This document shows positions 12,101 to 37,706 of a DNA stretch of 64,000 bases, piece by piece. The DNA comes from Monarcha castaneiventris obscurior. Taxonomy: Eukaryota > Chordata > Aves > Passeriformes > Monarchidae. Every line of letters begins with the position of its first letter. Position 1 is the stretch's first letter. The DNA is taken from positions 11,035,001 to 11,099,000 of the forward strand of contig JAMPIT010000230.1 in assembly GCA_026261815.1 (NCBI GenBank). The letters are read 5' to 3'. The notes under the pieces were generated by a model. That model ran no database searches. It saw only the letters and a program-made list of their open reading frames with translations, and was not told the DNA's origin. The position numbers were made by a program, and so were the translations under genes.

Positions 12101-14336
12101 ACCTTGATCACAAAACCTGTTGTGTTGCAGTCCTTGGCTTATCTCAGGCATGACTATACACTTCTATATGCTTAGCAAACTTAAAATTTAGGTTTTGGTT
12201 TGTTTTTTTTTTATAAGAGAATTGCAAGCAGTAGCATAGTGTACTCTGTAAAGAACTCTTAAAATTATACTGAAGTAAATGAGATCTGTTTATTGTATGA
12301 ACTTTATATAGGGCTTTAAAAAAGGCTCTTGCCCATTGGTGGTTATATGAATACAAATGCAGAGAGTCTGAGTGACTTAGTTTATTCTAATGAGTTTTTT
12401 CTGCCAAAACATTAAAGTGTTGGGTTATACTGCTATGCCAGTTGACCATCACCTCTTACTAAGCATTCCTAGTACTAGATTTCTTAGGATGATTAGTTTT
12501 CCACCTACCTTGAGCACAACTTAGCCATCTAGAGTGGATTCATCTGCCATAATGTAATTGTCTAAAACTATCCTGAGCTCATCCCTCTATTCTTGTCAAT
12601 AAAAAAAGGTAATGAGCTCTTGAGAGTAATAATTGCATCCAAAGACAAGTACTGTGATTGCCCTCTGGAATAACTTATTTCTCTGTACTTCACTTAGAAA
12701 GGGTCTAGGTGAATAGTTTGAATGACATACTTGCCTTTTAAATGATTACAGTTGGTTGCAAAAAATCGCATCTTACCTTCTGGTAAATTAATTAGCTTTT
12801 CTATAGCCTTTATCAGGCTAATTGTCTTGGCAAAATATTGAAGTGGTGTTACAAGTAAATGTCATTTTTTTTCTGCAGTAAGAGAAATACACACTTTTGG
12901 GTTTCTGAAATCTGCACTTGGATTGAGAGTAAACACCCTAATAGCAGGAAATATTAGAATTCAGGATTTCTAATCCAGTGTTTCAAAGCATAGCAAGACC
13001 CTCAGCAATTACTGGGCATCCTACACAATACACCTGAAAAATAATTCCTAAGGAAAAGACATTTTTAGCATTTCCCAGAGGAAAAGTAAGTGAAATACTT
13101 ACTTGAAAATATCTTAGTAGTAAAAGTTGAGTTGCACCTAACTCACTAAAAAACCAAGTGAATTTCTGGATAAAAGGTAAGTGCTGTTTTTGTCTGTCCT
13201 TATCTGGAATTGATTTTTTTTTAAAAATACAATTGTAATTTTACAGAAATTTCTAGTTTTAAAGTTAATCAAGACAGTGTGGTGGCAAACCATGATTAAA
13301 ACATCTATTTACTAAAATCTTCATCTTTAAAGTACAATGCTGAAAGGATTTATCCAGAAATCATTTATTTTGCAAAATATAATACTGAGATTTGTTTCTA
13401 CTCTCCATATGCATATAATATTTAATTAAAAAATCTTAATTAGTTTTTATGCTAATCAGTGTAAATCTCAGTGATAAACTTCATAAGAAGGCAACAGTCG
13501 GGTGAATTTAGGCATCAATTCAAGTAATCAATCTTAGCTTTGATTTTATTTTTTTCTTGGTTGAGTCATCTTGTGTGCACAGGCACTGAATGATGAAATG
13601 CTTAACAGTAAGTTCAGATTTGAAGTTAAATTTCAAGACTGCAAGTTATCTAATTCAAAAAATAAAACAATCATCCAACATTTTTCTGTGTTTTATATAG
13701 AATTTCCGATCTACTCCTGTCAAAGGGAGTCTCCTCAAGTTTCAGGTTTTGGAGCCTATGTCAAATTTTCACCTAGATTTCGTGTCCTTAGGACAAGTCA
13801 TTTTTATTTATTTGTTTGTTTTTAATGGAAAACTTCTCTTTCTGCAGTTTGGAATTAGCCTATAGTTAGAGTAAGATGTAATGTAAAATCAATCAAAATA
13901 TTTGAAGATTTATAATGCAATAGCCCCTCTGTCAAAGTACAGGAAAAATATTTTAGAGGCTGGTAAGGACAGGGGAAGACACATGGACTTGGTGTAATGT
14001 ATTATCATTTTTAATGTTCAGGCATTTTAAAGAGATGTCTTAGTCCACAGATCAGTGTTTGTCTAGCAGTGCATTGCTGAATACTGTAGTTTAATGAATA
14101 CTTTAAAACAAGATGTCATTTTTATTAAGGGCAAGTGTTGACGACAGTCAAAACCATTCTGTTTTGTTTTGCTAGTTGCAACACCCTGCTACCTATTTAC
14201 TAAGTGTTTTCTGTGATTAAAGGGAAATAAACAACATAAAATATTTTTTGGGTTTCCAGTATAACTTAAGTCAATGCATTAAGCAAGATCTAAATGTTTC
14301 TAAAGTGAGGTTTTGCATTGAAACAGAGCTAAATTT

Positions 14337-14365
14337 CACCATTTACACTACATTTGTAAATGGTG
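14337..14365. repeat. Hairpin with perfect 10-bp stem
   Basis: The left arm CACCATTTAC (14337-14346) and right arm GTAAATGGTG (14356-14365) are exact reverse complements across a 9-nt loop. About 40 bp downstream, 14405-14420 is a second inverted repeat (CAAATTT, GG, AAATTTG). Both lie inside the PARD3 intron. No function can be assigned; they may simply be AT-rich sequence able to form cruciforms, or part of a conserved non-coding element. Confidence 0.85.
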
Positions 14366-17300
14366 CATTATTTAAATAATCTCTTTCTTTCCAAATCTTT
14401 TTTTCAAATTTGGAAATTTGAAAAATTTGAATATCACTCTTGGTGCGTCCTTCAAATCAAATGGTGCAATCTGGTTTTTTTTCTATTTTTTAATGTTGCT
14501 AGCCTCCTCCCATGAAAAGACTCATGCTTTTTCTGCACTCCAGTGCTGGCTAGAGTTGGGCTCTGAGGCAGATTTTATAGTGTAAAGCACAGTGTCAGCA
14601 CAGAGCAGAAGCTGAGTCGTGTAAGATGTGCTGGAGGGAGCTGGGCTGTACCTACGTCACAACATTCACACCTCACAGGTGGTGCTGGCCACAGACAGAT
14701 GTTCCTTTTTGCAAATCCTGCTGTGCTTTAAGAAGTGACTGCTCCCTAGCTTCTTGCTGCTACCTCTCTACTGAAGGTTTCTGCCCTCACATCTCATCCA
14801 GAGAGATCAGAGGGAGCTCTTCCTAAACAGCTTCTAGCAAAGCAGCTGGATTAGCTGAAATGGAAACAAAGGCTGACATGGCCCGAAGCCTACTAGGGAC
14901 CTTCTGGATGATCCTTTCTGCTGGCACAGGAATGGCCAGCTAGGTCCAGGAGGGGATTTCTTCTCTGTGGTCTTTGTTAAATATTTTTATATTACTGTTC
15001 CAGGCAACTCTCACAGTGACATAGAATAGCCTGAGATGCCTAATTGTGGATGTTCATCAGACCTAGCAGCACTGGAGCCATACCTGTCTGTTCCAGTTAG
15101 AATAGAAGTATTCTTAGGTCAGAGCCTATTTCTCCCTACCTGACTCTGAAGTAATTTTGTCTTTCATCTAGAATCAAAACTGCAAATTTCTCCCCTGCTT
15201 GATCACTAGTATTTTTTTAATTTTCTTTTTTTTCATGATTTATTAAATTCTTCCCTGTGTATTTCTGCTATTTCTTTAACATTCTCATAAGAAATTCACC
15301 GGGAGATGCCTGGTATTTTCTTTCAGGTTTTGTGGTATTCTCTTTTTCCTTTTCCTTTTTTTCTTTTCTAACTTGGAAAATGCAATACCCTCTGACAACG
15401 GCTGTAACAAGTTGTGTGTGGCTGAAAATTGGCTTGGCTTGTATCTGCAAAATCTAACAGCTCTAAAGTAAGGCTTAGACTGTGTGATAACCCAGTAGCC
15501 GAGTATATATTTTCAGATGTTTATAGCATGCTCCTAAAATTTCTGCTTTTCCTTTTAGTAGAAGAATTCCACTGAAAAGTAAGACTGGATTTCAGTCTCC
15601 GGTGTGCAGGCTCTGACAGGCTAATAAGGAAGAGTGATGGTGGCAATAAAAAGGGTCTTGGGTGCATTCTTCGTATTTCACTGGTTGTAAAATGATGGCC
15701 CTGCTACAGAAGGGCCACAGAAGGACTCAAAGTGAAATCTAGTCTGGAAAGTTTGAAGAGGCTGTTGTGGTGAAGTGACCTCCCCATGAGCTACACCTCT
15801 CCACGTTGTTTATGGCCATCACATCAGAAGCGAGTGCTGAATTTAGAGCATTTGAGGTTACCTTTTTAATCCAGAGAAGAGAGGTGTATATTATTAACTT
15901 TTAATTATTTGCTCTGTTGAAATTCTGTAAAATTATCATCTAAACACAATGTCAAAATTTGGAAATTAATTTTATTCATCGAAGAAAGCAAGTGTGTTTG
16001 GAGACTTATGTACTTCTACATGGTATTGCACTTGATGAACTTCTACTGTGAAGGTAAACTGGAATGACATTAAAATTCCCAATGAGCTGATTTCACATGC
16101 ATACATATTGACATAAATCCTAAAGTTTAAATCCTGTTTAGATGGAATTACTATGCTGAAGTGTACAGCACAGTGTAGGTATGTGTACAGGTGTGATATC
16201 TTGCCTGTCACGTTAAGCCAATCCCTGAATTTAACTGCCTTCAAAATCTGCAGACTTTAAAGGATATATAATGCTCTGTGTTCATTTAGCAAATACAAAA
16301 TGGCAAGAGAGGATGATTTTTATAACCTTGTGAACAGTAGAATAAGCCAAAATTGAAAGAGATCTGGGGGAAAAAATAGTCAGATAGAATGTATACCCTT
16401 CAGCATGCAAGAAGCTGCCCTTGTTAGAAACTAACTTTGCATGCATAATTAATTTGAGCTGCACATTTCGTTTCTTACAACTAGAAGAGAAATTGAATTC
16501 AGGTGTTTGGTGAACATATGGGGGATTTACTGTGAATTTATGACCTGTGGTTTGAGTGTAAAAACCCAAGATACTAGCTGATAAAACTTAATGAAGCTTG
16601 TGCAGAGAAACTATTTTTATTTACAGTTTTGTAATTCATACATTTTTTGGTTTTTAACACCTCTCCCCTACCTTTTTATGCCTTATTCCCAATAAATTCT
16701 TTGACACTTAGGAAAAACAAAAGTAGTGTGGAATAAGGCTTTTTATGCCTCTTTCCAGGTTACAACCACGGTACAAGTACATTTCTAGTCTAACAAATTT
16801 GATCTCTTGCTCAGCTAATTTTTTTCTCAGACTGACTGTAGCAATTCTGTAATCATGTAACAGCTCTTTGATACGGCACTGTCCATGGTTTCTCCTGTTT
16901 GTGTACCATGTCTCTGTGTGTTAATATCCATTGTGTTCATGAAAAATCTCTTCCACGATGTCTCAGAAAAGGACCATGTGTGGGGCACAATGGAAGGAGA
17001 GGAGCAGCCACATCGTTTACACTAACTTAAGCCTGAGGAGTGGCATTTAGATGTCAAAAAATAAATCACAGAACAAAAGATAGAAAAAGACCAACCTGCT
17101 CTGGCAAGCTGGTGGCAGGAAGGAGATGGTACAAACTGTGCTGCTCCTCAGCCCTCATTGCCCTGCTCTGTGTGGGCACAGTCATCTGTGTCACTGATGA
17201 TTAACAGATCTGCTTAAAGTGAACAAACCAGACTGCAGACTGTGCATTGGGACGTGGTGGTAACTTTAAGGCTGGTAAAGGGCACACTTTCATTTTATTT

Positions 17301-19727
17301 TATGTCCATGACTTTTTGAAATAACTTGACTGTTTCCTCTTACTCACCCTCAAGGGCCATCCGAAACAGACAAATCCATCTGCTTGAGGTTAAGCACTGT
17401 GGTGAGAGGGTGCTTGAGTTCCAGTAAATGTAGCAGAAGTTTTTAGATTAGATTATCACCATTTTGCTTTCTGTGGGGCTGTTTCATCCTGCTCAAGTGA
17501 TGAAGAAAGGGGCCAATATTGTAGACATTCAGTTAGTTCTGTGCTCTGGTGAGGATGTGTGCCACCAACCATGGCATGGCCACCAGGGCAAGGACGTTGT
17601 CAATCCTCAGTGTGATGGAAATAAACTAGTTGCTTGCTCCTCTCTGTGTGTAAACAGATGTAGATACAAATTCAGACCTTGGTTTTTACTATGACACAAG
17701 TACTCTGTTCAAACGAAAAGGAATTTATATCATACAAATGGGTGATAGTTATTTGCCAGCTTGAAGCAGATAAGAACCCATCTGTGTTTTATTACTGCTA
17801 TCCAGAGATCTAAGCAGCTGGTCAGACCAGCGAGGCCCCAGCAGCTCAATCGTGTGATAGAAGATTTCAAGGTGTAAAGAACACTGTTTGTTTACTAACC
17901 TTTTGGTTATTCTAGTCAAGTTGCAACTGCCTGGTGGTGTTGTTAAGACCCTTTTCCATGCTTTTTCAGGCCAATAAATTTTTTTTTCAAAGCTTTAGTC
18001 ATCCCTGTTCAGTGGCACGTTTGTATCTACTTTATCACACTGAAAATCTGACTGTGTGGAAAGGAATACAGCTCTGCACATCAGGGCATGACATCACACT
18101 GAGACATTGCTTAATGATCTGAGACTCGGATGGCCATTGCTGCAACTGCTTGTTTCTGGAAATATGTGACAGCCCTGGCCTATCTAAGCCTTGCTTACCG
18201 TTGCATTTTTAGTCTGTGCTGGTGGTGGTGTGTTTTGAAGCAGCACTCACAAAATAACTGATTGTGAAATGTGCCATCTGCAGATGGAAGGCAATGGGGT
18301 GCCAAGTCGAGCTGTGATACGGGAAAGCACAGATGCTTTGCAACCCAAGTAAACTTTGGCCCTAAAAGCCTTTCCTTGAATTTTAAGAACATTTAATACC
18401 AAGAGCACTTTGATAGAAAGAACATCACTGGTGTCTGATGCTAGGAGGTGCTAATTGTCTTCTGTAAATTCACAGCCATCTTGTTATTAAGTAGGCATAA
18501 GGGAAGGCTGTCTGGGCAAGCTGTGGTTACTGTAGAGAGTTGTAATTCCAGTTTTGCTAAAAATTTTAAAGTTAGCATAGGTCAAATCTTCAACAGACTT
18601 TGAATGGATTTCAAGTTAAACTCCTTCCTTCCTGCTAATAGTCCTGAATTATTTGAGGTGGATCTGCCTTCAGGTTTTCAGTGCATTTGAATGGACTCAA
18701 ACAAAACATAACGCATTTAATTAACTTTTGAGGACTCGCACCATACACCCACAAAGGGGAGTTTAACAGCATGAACATCTGCAGCCTGCATCCCAGCAGT
18801 CTGTTGATATGACCCTACCTCTCTTGGGTCGATTCATCCAATAAGTCAAAATTCATTTTGCTTTAGACTGGCTGAGGACACTTCACACTGGATATAATTT
18901 GTTTAGCTCTGTCCCAAGGGATAATGATGTGACTTACATAAAGATTTGTAGATATAACATCTTGGGACCTGAAAAGGAACAAAATTAGGTTTGCATTGTT
19001 GACTCCAAAATTTTATTGGTGACAGTTTTCTCTTGTGATTATGATTTTTGCATTTCCCTCCTTCTGGAAGTACTAATTGGGAGTTGAACGAGATACCAAG
19101 TGGGTGTACCAAGTGTTCCCTGAGAGCAGAGGGAGTGCAGTGGTAGACATAAAAATCACCAAAAAAAGCACCAATTATAAGATTAACTGGATGAAGAGAG
19201 GCGTGAAAAGAAAGAGGTGACAGCATGGCAGGACAGGACAGAGATGTGCAAGCCCTCAGGTGAGAAGGTTAAGGCAGCTATCATTTAACCTAGAGAATCA
19301 GAACAAGGTTGAAATGAAAATTGAAGCCAAAGGAGGCCAATCTAAAATACAGTCTAAGCCCTCAAATGATCTTTTAAGAAATATGTCTTAGTGCCTCCTT
19401 TGCTGTCTGCCTTTTCCTTTTCTAAATAAAAATATTTAATTTTTGTTATTATTATAAACCTACTGTCTTGATCTCACTTTCTGTTTCTTAGAGACTTTTT
19501 GAGCACAAAGAAATTTGAGTAGATACAGAAATGCCTTTTTCTAATTTTACTCTTTCTTTTCTGTGAAATAGTCCTTTTTATAATTCACTTCTTTTGCAGT
19601 TTTCTAAATTTGGGTCATGTCCCTTGCTTTTCAGACAAAATAGACATATTGTTAAAAGATTTATCTTCTCTGCCATTATCAAATCTTTAATAAGTTTGAA
19701 TAACTTTTCTTAAATCAGCTTGGCTTC

Positions 19728-19785
19728 TTTTTTCTTTTTTTTTTTTTTTTTTTTTTTTGGTGGGTTTTTTTGGGATTTTTTTTTT
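19728..19785. repeat. Poly(T) tract
   Basis: A 24-nt uninterrupted T run (19735-19758) is followed by G-interrupted T runs (19763-19771 and 19776-19785). Read on the minus strand it resembles an A-rich retrotransposon tail. However, the sequence to its right shows no recognisable retrocopy or LINE, and no target-site duplication was found. It is best described as a simple low-complexity tract in the PARD3 intron. Confidence 0.9.
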
Positions 19786-22185
19786 GACATTAAAATAGGT
19801 TCTCAGGTCTGGAGACAAGTTGACCATAAATCTCAGGATCCTCCTTGTCCTTTTTATTCTTCTCTGCCATGTAGAGAGCATCAAGTTCATGCATTTGCTG
19901 TTTGGGAAAAGACACATTTTGGCTTCATGGCATGGGCACTGTGCATTTCCCTGGTATTCCTCTGATAATGTAATTGTTTTAATGAATAACTATCACAAAA
20001 TGTGCAGAATCCTTCAGATCTGTAATAGCCCTTCTAGTAGCCCATTTTTGGGGCTGGTACAGTGTATCCTGTACAGTGCACAACGTTTAGTGCAGTGTTT
20101 TTGTGGTTTACCTTCTGTTTGCCATTGGATAAACTGCTTCAGTGTCACTTTTGCATTGTGATGCCTTAGAGTGTGAAACAACCTTGATTATGGAACACTG
20201 ATTATTTACCCATCATCTTGAGTACTACAAGGTATCTATGGGTGGCACATTTCTAGTAACTTTTGCACAGAAGTTAAATGACTTTTCTCTTTCAAATGTG
20301 TATTCTTATTCCTGAAATATTAATATTTACTATATTTTTGCTTCTTTAAGTGCAATTTATCATGCATAAAACACTTGTCTGTGTAGAAAGCAGTGGACTA
20401 CTTGTTCGTTGGATTAACAATGCCAGTTTTAAAAATCAACGGACCATTTAAAAATGTTTTGTATGTCTTGTATTGGATTGTGATGAATCCCTTTAAAATG
20501 TGAAGTGTATAGAAAGGCATGGGAAAAAAACAAGTGGTTGTATAGCAAAGCTGGGCAGAATTTGACAATAAGGAATAAATTTGCATAAAATAAAACTGCA
20601 AATGGAGATAAGCTGTTTCACAAAATGAAGTCGAATTAAGGAAATAAAATTAGCAACACACCTACAATGTAGTGGAAATTTTGAAAATACCAGTGTTTCA
20701 TTTCCACCTGTTCTAAATTAAGATTTCTTTTAATTGTACTTTTCAAAAGGGTAATTTGCACATAGAAGTTGACTTACCCTACAAGTAAAGCATTTCCTAA
20801 AGCTCCCATTTGGGTTAAAAAAAAGCATGAAAGAAAACACTTCTCTAAATTCCTTCCTTTCCTTTGCCTTTGGTTTCAAATAAATTAAAAAAAAAAATCC
20901 ACCCAAACCACTTCAAAAATTAGTCTTTGCCAGAACCATGCCAATTTTACTGTCTGGCCAACCAAGAACTGATAAACACTATTTATTGGCACTGAAAAGA
21001 GTGGGAGGTAATGTCTCAAACATCCAATCCTCTGCACCTACCAGTCTCTAAAGACATGGAAAACAGTCACAAATGGACTCTAGAATTGTCTCTTTTCATA
21101 CAAGAGAAGACACAGGATATAAATTCACTGTGTTTTATTGTACCCTATGTCCAAGAAAAGAAATCTGTGGAATTGCTTTCCATTGTCTCTCTGCAGATTT
21201 CTCTTTTGAAACAAAGTAGTAGCTGGCCATTCCTCATCAGCTCTTTTGAAATAAACAACAAAATGCAGGGCACAAGAAGTCCACAAGAAGAGATTAAAAT
21301 GCTTCTGGTTAGTCTTGATATAACATACTTGTTTGTCAGGCTTTCTGTGATTCCCACATTAACATCTTTGAAAAAGCAGGGTTGTAGGGTCAGGTAGGAG
21401 CTGCACAGCTGGAAAAATGTCAAAAAGATTAATAAGTACCCACTTTCCCTCTGCCTCATGAAAAAAGCCATTCCTGCACATATTTCATTATGGTTTCACA
21501 TGCACCTGCACCATGGAGCGTGGATTACCAGGCATTGTGGAAACATTGATGGGTTTGAAGGATTGAAGGTTCTGGGTGTGCTGGTTTGTATCAGTGCCTC
21601 CGGGACTGAGCCCTCCCCAGCCCACCAGCGTCTGTGGGGCCGAGTGAAGCCAGCTCTTGTCTGCTGCCTGGATCCATCCTGCCTATGGCCCTGCCAAATG
21701 GATGGCTTTTTACTGGCCCCCAAGCCTTTTAATGCTTTCAGACTGATCAATTTAAAAGACTTGTTAAAAACAGAAGTAAGGGACGACAGGTTCTTATTGA
21801 TTGGGGAAAATAACCAAATTTTATATAGGTAGAGCCTTCAGACATTGTAATTAATTTGATGTGAATAAAGATCGGACAGTACTACAGTTTATTGATTGGG
21901 GGAAAGTATCTTTCTTGTTTATTCAGGAGCAGAGATCATTAGAACTTTTAATTTCCCTTTATGCTAGGTCTGACACTCATATATCTATTCCTCTTCATTT
22001 TCTAGGAGTGACATATACTGAAAAGGTGCCAACAACTTTTTAGAAATACACTTATTTGTCTGGTCCATGCAACATCTGAAGTTTCTTTATAAGACAAACA
22101 GCATTTATAATCTTAAGAAACCTAAAGATCATTGTGCTAAATGCTTGTAAATTATTTTTAGGTCTGTAGTCCTGCACTGCAGTAG

Positions 22186-35531
<13,346 letters not shown>

Positions 35532-35962
35532 GGTGAAGAAAATGAGGATCAACTTACCATGCAATAAGGAACATTGTCATATAAAGACTTATATTTTGAA
35601 AACATTTTAAACTGATGGTACTAAGGAACATATCCGTTTTCTATTTCAGTGCCTTTGAAAATATGGGCAAAGCATTGGTGGGCCTTATGTCTTTGCTATT
35701 GTGTCCCAAGTGTTGAATCCATGGAAGGACGTTCCACCATTTGACAATCATAGTGGAAGTGAGCAGCGCCACCCCTGCATTCCGAGTTCCATAGCCCAGT
35801 CCAGTAGTTGTCAATGGCTTTTTGCTAGGATTTGTTGTAATGTGGTTTACTTTGCAGTGACTTATTACACCAACATGCAGCTTTGTGGCATAAAATTAAT
35901 GAATTTGAAGTTGAAGGAAGCATTGACATGTCCTTTATTATTTCTCTTGGGTCAGATGGAGG

Positions 35963-35970
35963 TGTACATA
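35963..35970 (+). promoter_or_regulatory. PARD3: Pumilio-type element (TGTACATA)
   Basis: In the sense strand of the 3'UTR the octamer TGTACATA fits the PUM1/PUM2 consensus UGUANAUA. Pumilio proteins usually repress or destabilise bound mRNAs. It is a single short match, so chance is possible. A second identical octamer in the same UTR at 37202-37209 strengthens the case somewhat. Confidence 0.5.
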
Positions 35971-37201
35971 TCACTCTCAAGTGGGTAAGGCTGAGCTCTG
36001 CTCTGGATTGCAGTTGGAGTTCTGATATGTTTTATCGTGGAGTCATTACCAGTCTTTGTTGATCAATATTTAAATATGCTGAAAAAATATCCTTCTTCTA
36101 TTATGCACATATGCACTCTTTTTTTTCTCTTTCCCCACTCTGAGCTTATTAAAAAAGCCTTTATCCTGACTCACGAGGAAAACAATATTAAGCTTTCAGT
36201 TATCCTGAGAATCCTGTTCCAATTGCCTTATAATCTTAATGCACAGTCCATTACAAATGAAATAACTGGAGAGAGATTATTTATACAGACACAGCCAAAC
36301 CTTTGATAAGTATATTTTACTATTTTATTAAAGATGGGAAATTATGAACAAACACACAATTGAGTTCTGCTTTGCTTTGCTTCTAAATTAATTTGGTCAT
36401 ATGACACTTGTATCTAGGAAGAGAACTAGGGAGGGTGTCAGCTCATGGTCATCTGATACACAGTAGTCTTTGGGCAAATTTTGGAAATAGCTCAAAGCAA
36501 GAGCAGAGGAAATCAAAGTTTTTCTTTGGATCAAATAGCTGTAAAGAGAACAATTCCTTCTTTTTAGAAATTGTGAAGCTTTGTGGACAACTTCCTTTGT
36601 GCTTCCATATACCATATTGTTGCATCGTGATGCTACATTAAAAGGAAACCTTTAAGTACATGAATAGAGACAAACTGTTACACATCACCCTGAAAACATG
36701 TCAGTATCCAAAAATTACTAAATCAAAAAGATTGCTGTAGCAGAAAGTAATGTTTGAATGTGCATATGGGATATGAGAATTTCTTTTGCAAGCAGCTGTT
36801 TTTATGTTTGTTGGTCTGAACTTCATGTATTGTAAAAAATATAGCTGGGTTTCTGAAGTGCCTGCAAATCCTGATGTGAAAAGGCTTGAGAATGGGTCTC
36901 AGCATATTGTGTACAAAAAGGAAAGAAAGCAAGAAAGAAAATCATGTATTGCGTGATTTAAAAAAAAAAAAAAAAGCCTATTTTTTTTTACTGGCACATT
37001 TTATTTTTGCGCCAACTCATTTCTAGAATATATGTGAAATATCAGCACACATATCTGTCTTTTATGCCTGTTTGTTAACAGTTTTTGTTGTTAATAATGT
37101 ACTCCATGTTTAAAAGTTCTTATTAGTGTAAGCACAGTGACATTATATGACAATAGCTTTTTTTACGCAGAATTTACAAAACTGTGTAAAATGGCTTTCC
37201 T

Positions 37202-37209
37202 TGTACATA
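37202..37209 (+). promoter_or_regulatory. PARD3: Second TGTACATA, 10 nt before poly(A) signal
   Basis: This octamer is identical to the one at 35963. Its UGUA core lies just upstream of the AATAAA, where CFIm (NUDT21) commonly binds UGUA to enhance cleavage. It can be read either as a Pumilio site or as an upstream polyadenylation enhancer; the sequence alone does not decide. Confidence 0.5.
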
Positions 37210-37219
37210 TGAAATTTAG

Positions 37220-37225
37220 AATAAA
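37220..37225 (+). terminator. PARD3: PARD3 poly(A) signal AATAAA
   Basis: A canonical AATAAA is followed within about 15-35 nt by a U/GU-rich stretch (TTGTCTTCGTATTGCCTGT), the usual downstream element. A UGUA motif lies just upstream. It is the only full canonical signal I noted in the 1.7 kb after the stop codon. Cleavage is expected near 37235-37250. Confidence 0.8.
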
Positions 37226-37370
37226 AGGCTGTTTCCATCCTTGTCTTCGTATTGCCTGTAGACTCCTATGAGAACTGCTGCAGACACTGAGTTTAAAAAA
37301 TACTTAACAGATGTTATTTTATACTATTCCTAGTGATTTGTGTGTCTTTGTGTGAACACTTACAAACATC

Positions 37371-37706
37371 AGAAAGAAGAGAAGAGAAGAGAAGAGAAGA
37401 GAAGAGAAGAGAAGAGAAGAGAAGAGAAGAGAAGAGAAGAGAAGAGAAGAGAAGAGAAGAGAAGAGAAGGAAGAGAAAGAAGAGAAGAGAAGAGAAGAGA
37501 AGAGAAGAGAAGAGAAGAGAAGAGAAGAGAGAGAAGAGAGAGAAGAGAAGAGAAGAGAGAGAGAGAGAGAGAAGAGAAGAGAAGAGAAGAGAAGAGAAGA
37601 GAAGAGAAGAGAAGAGAAGAGAAGAGAAGAGAAGAGAAGAGAAGAGAAGAGAAGAGAAGAGAAGAGAAGAGAAGAGAAGAGAAGAGAAGAGAGAAGAGGA
37701 GAAAGG
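37371..37706. repeat. (GAAGA)n microsatellite, 336-nt pure purine tract
   Basis: This array of the pentamer GAAGA (AAGAG class) has a few unit-length slips, for example near 37470-37480, 37529-37540 and 37556-37572, where it becomes (GA)n. Every base from 37371 to 37706 is A or G on the plus strand. It therefore generates long ORFs on both strands, Arg/Glu/Lys repeats on plus and Leu/Phe/Ser repeats on minus, which are not genes. It starts about 145 bp after the PARD3 poly(A) signal. Long polypurine mirror repeats are known to form triplex DNA and R-loops and are prone to length change. Confidence 0.97.

Larger units (their letters stand above)
35532..37240 (+). other. PARD3: PARD3 3' untranslated region
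   Basis: From the stop codon to the likely cleavage zone about 10-25 nt after the AATAAA at 37220 is a 3'UTR of about 1.7 kb. It is AT-rich. It contains two UGUANAUA Pumilio-type elements (35963-35970 and 37202-37209), ATTAAA hexamers at 36327-36332 and 36637-36642 that could serve shorter isoforms, and an A16 run at 36960-36975 followed closely by a T9 run at 36981-36989. The exact 3' end is inferred from the signal, not observed. Confidence 0.8.

Noticed and set aside
19728..19785. Poly(T) as the tail of a minus-strand retrogene
   Set aside because: The sequence to the right shows no gene- or LINE-like content and no target duplication was seen.
36960..36989. A16 run as a retrocopy tail or the mRNA poly(A) tail
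   Set aside because: There is no target duplication or processed copy beside it, and PARD3 3'UTR-like sequence continues to the AATAAA at 37220.
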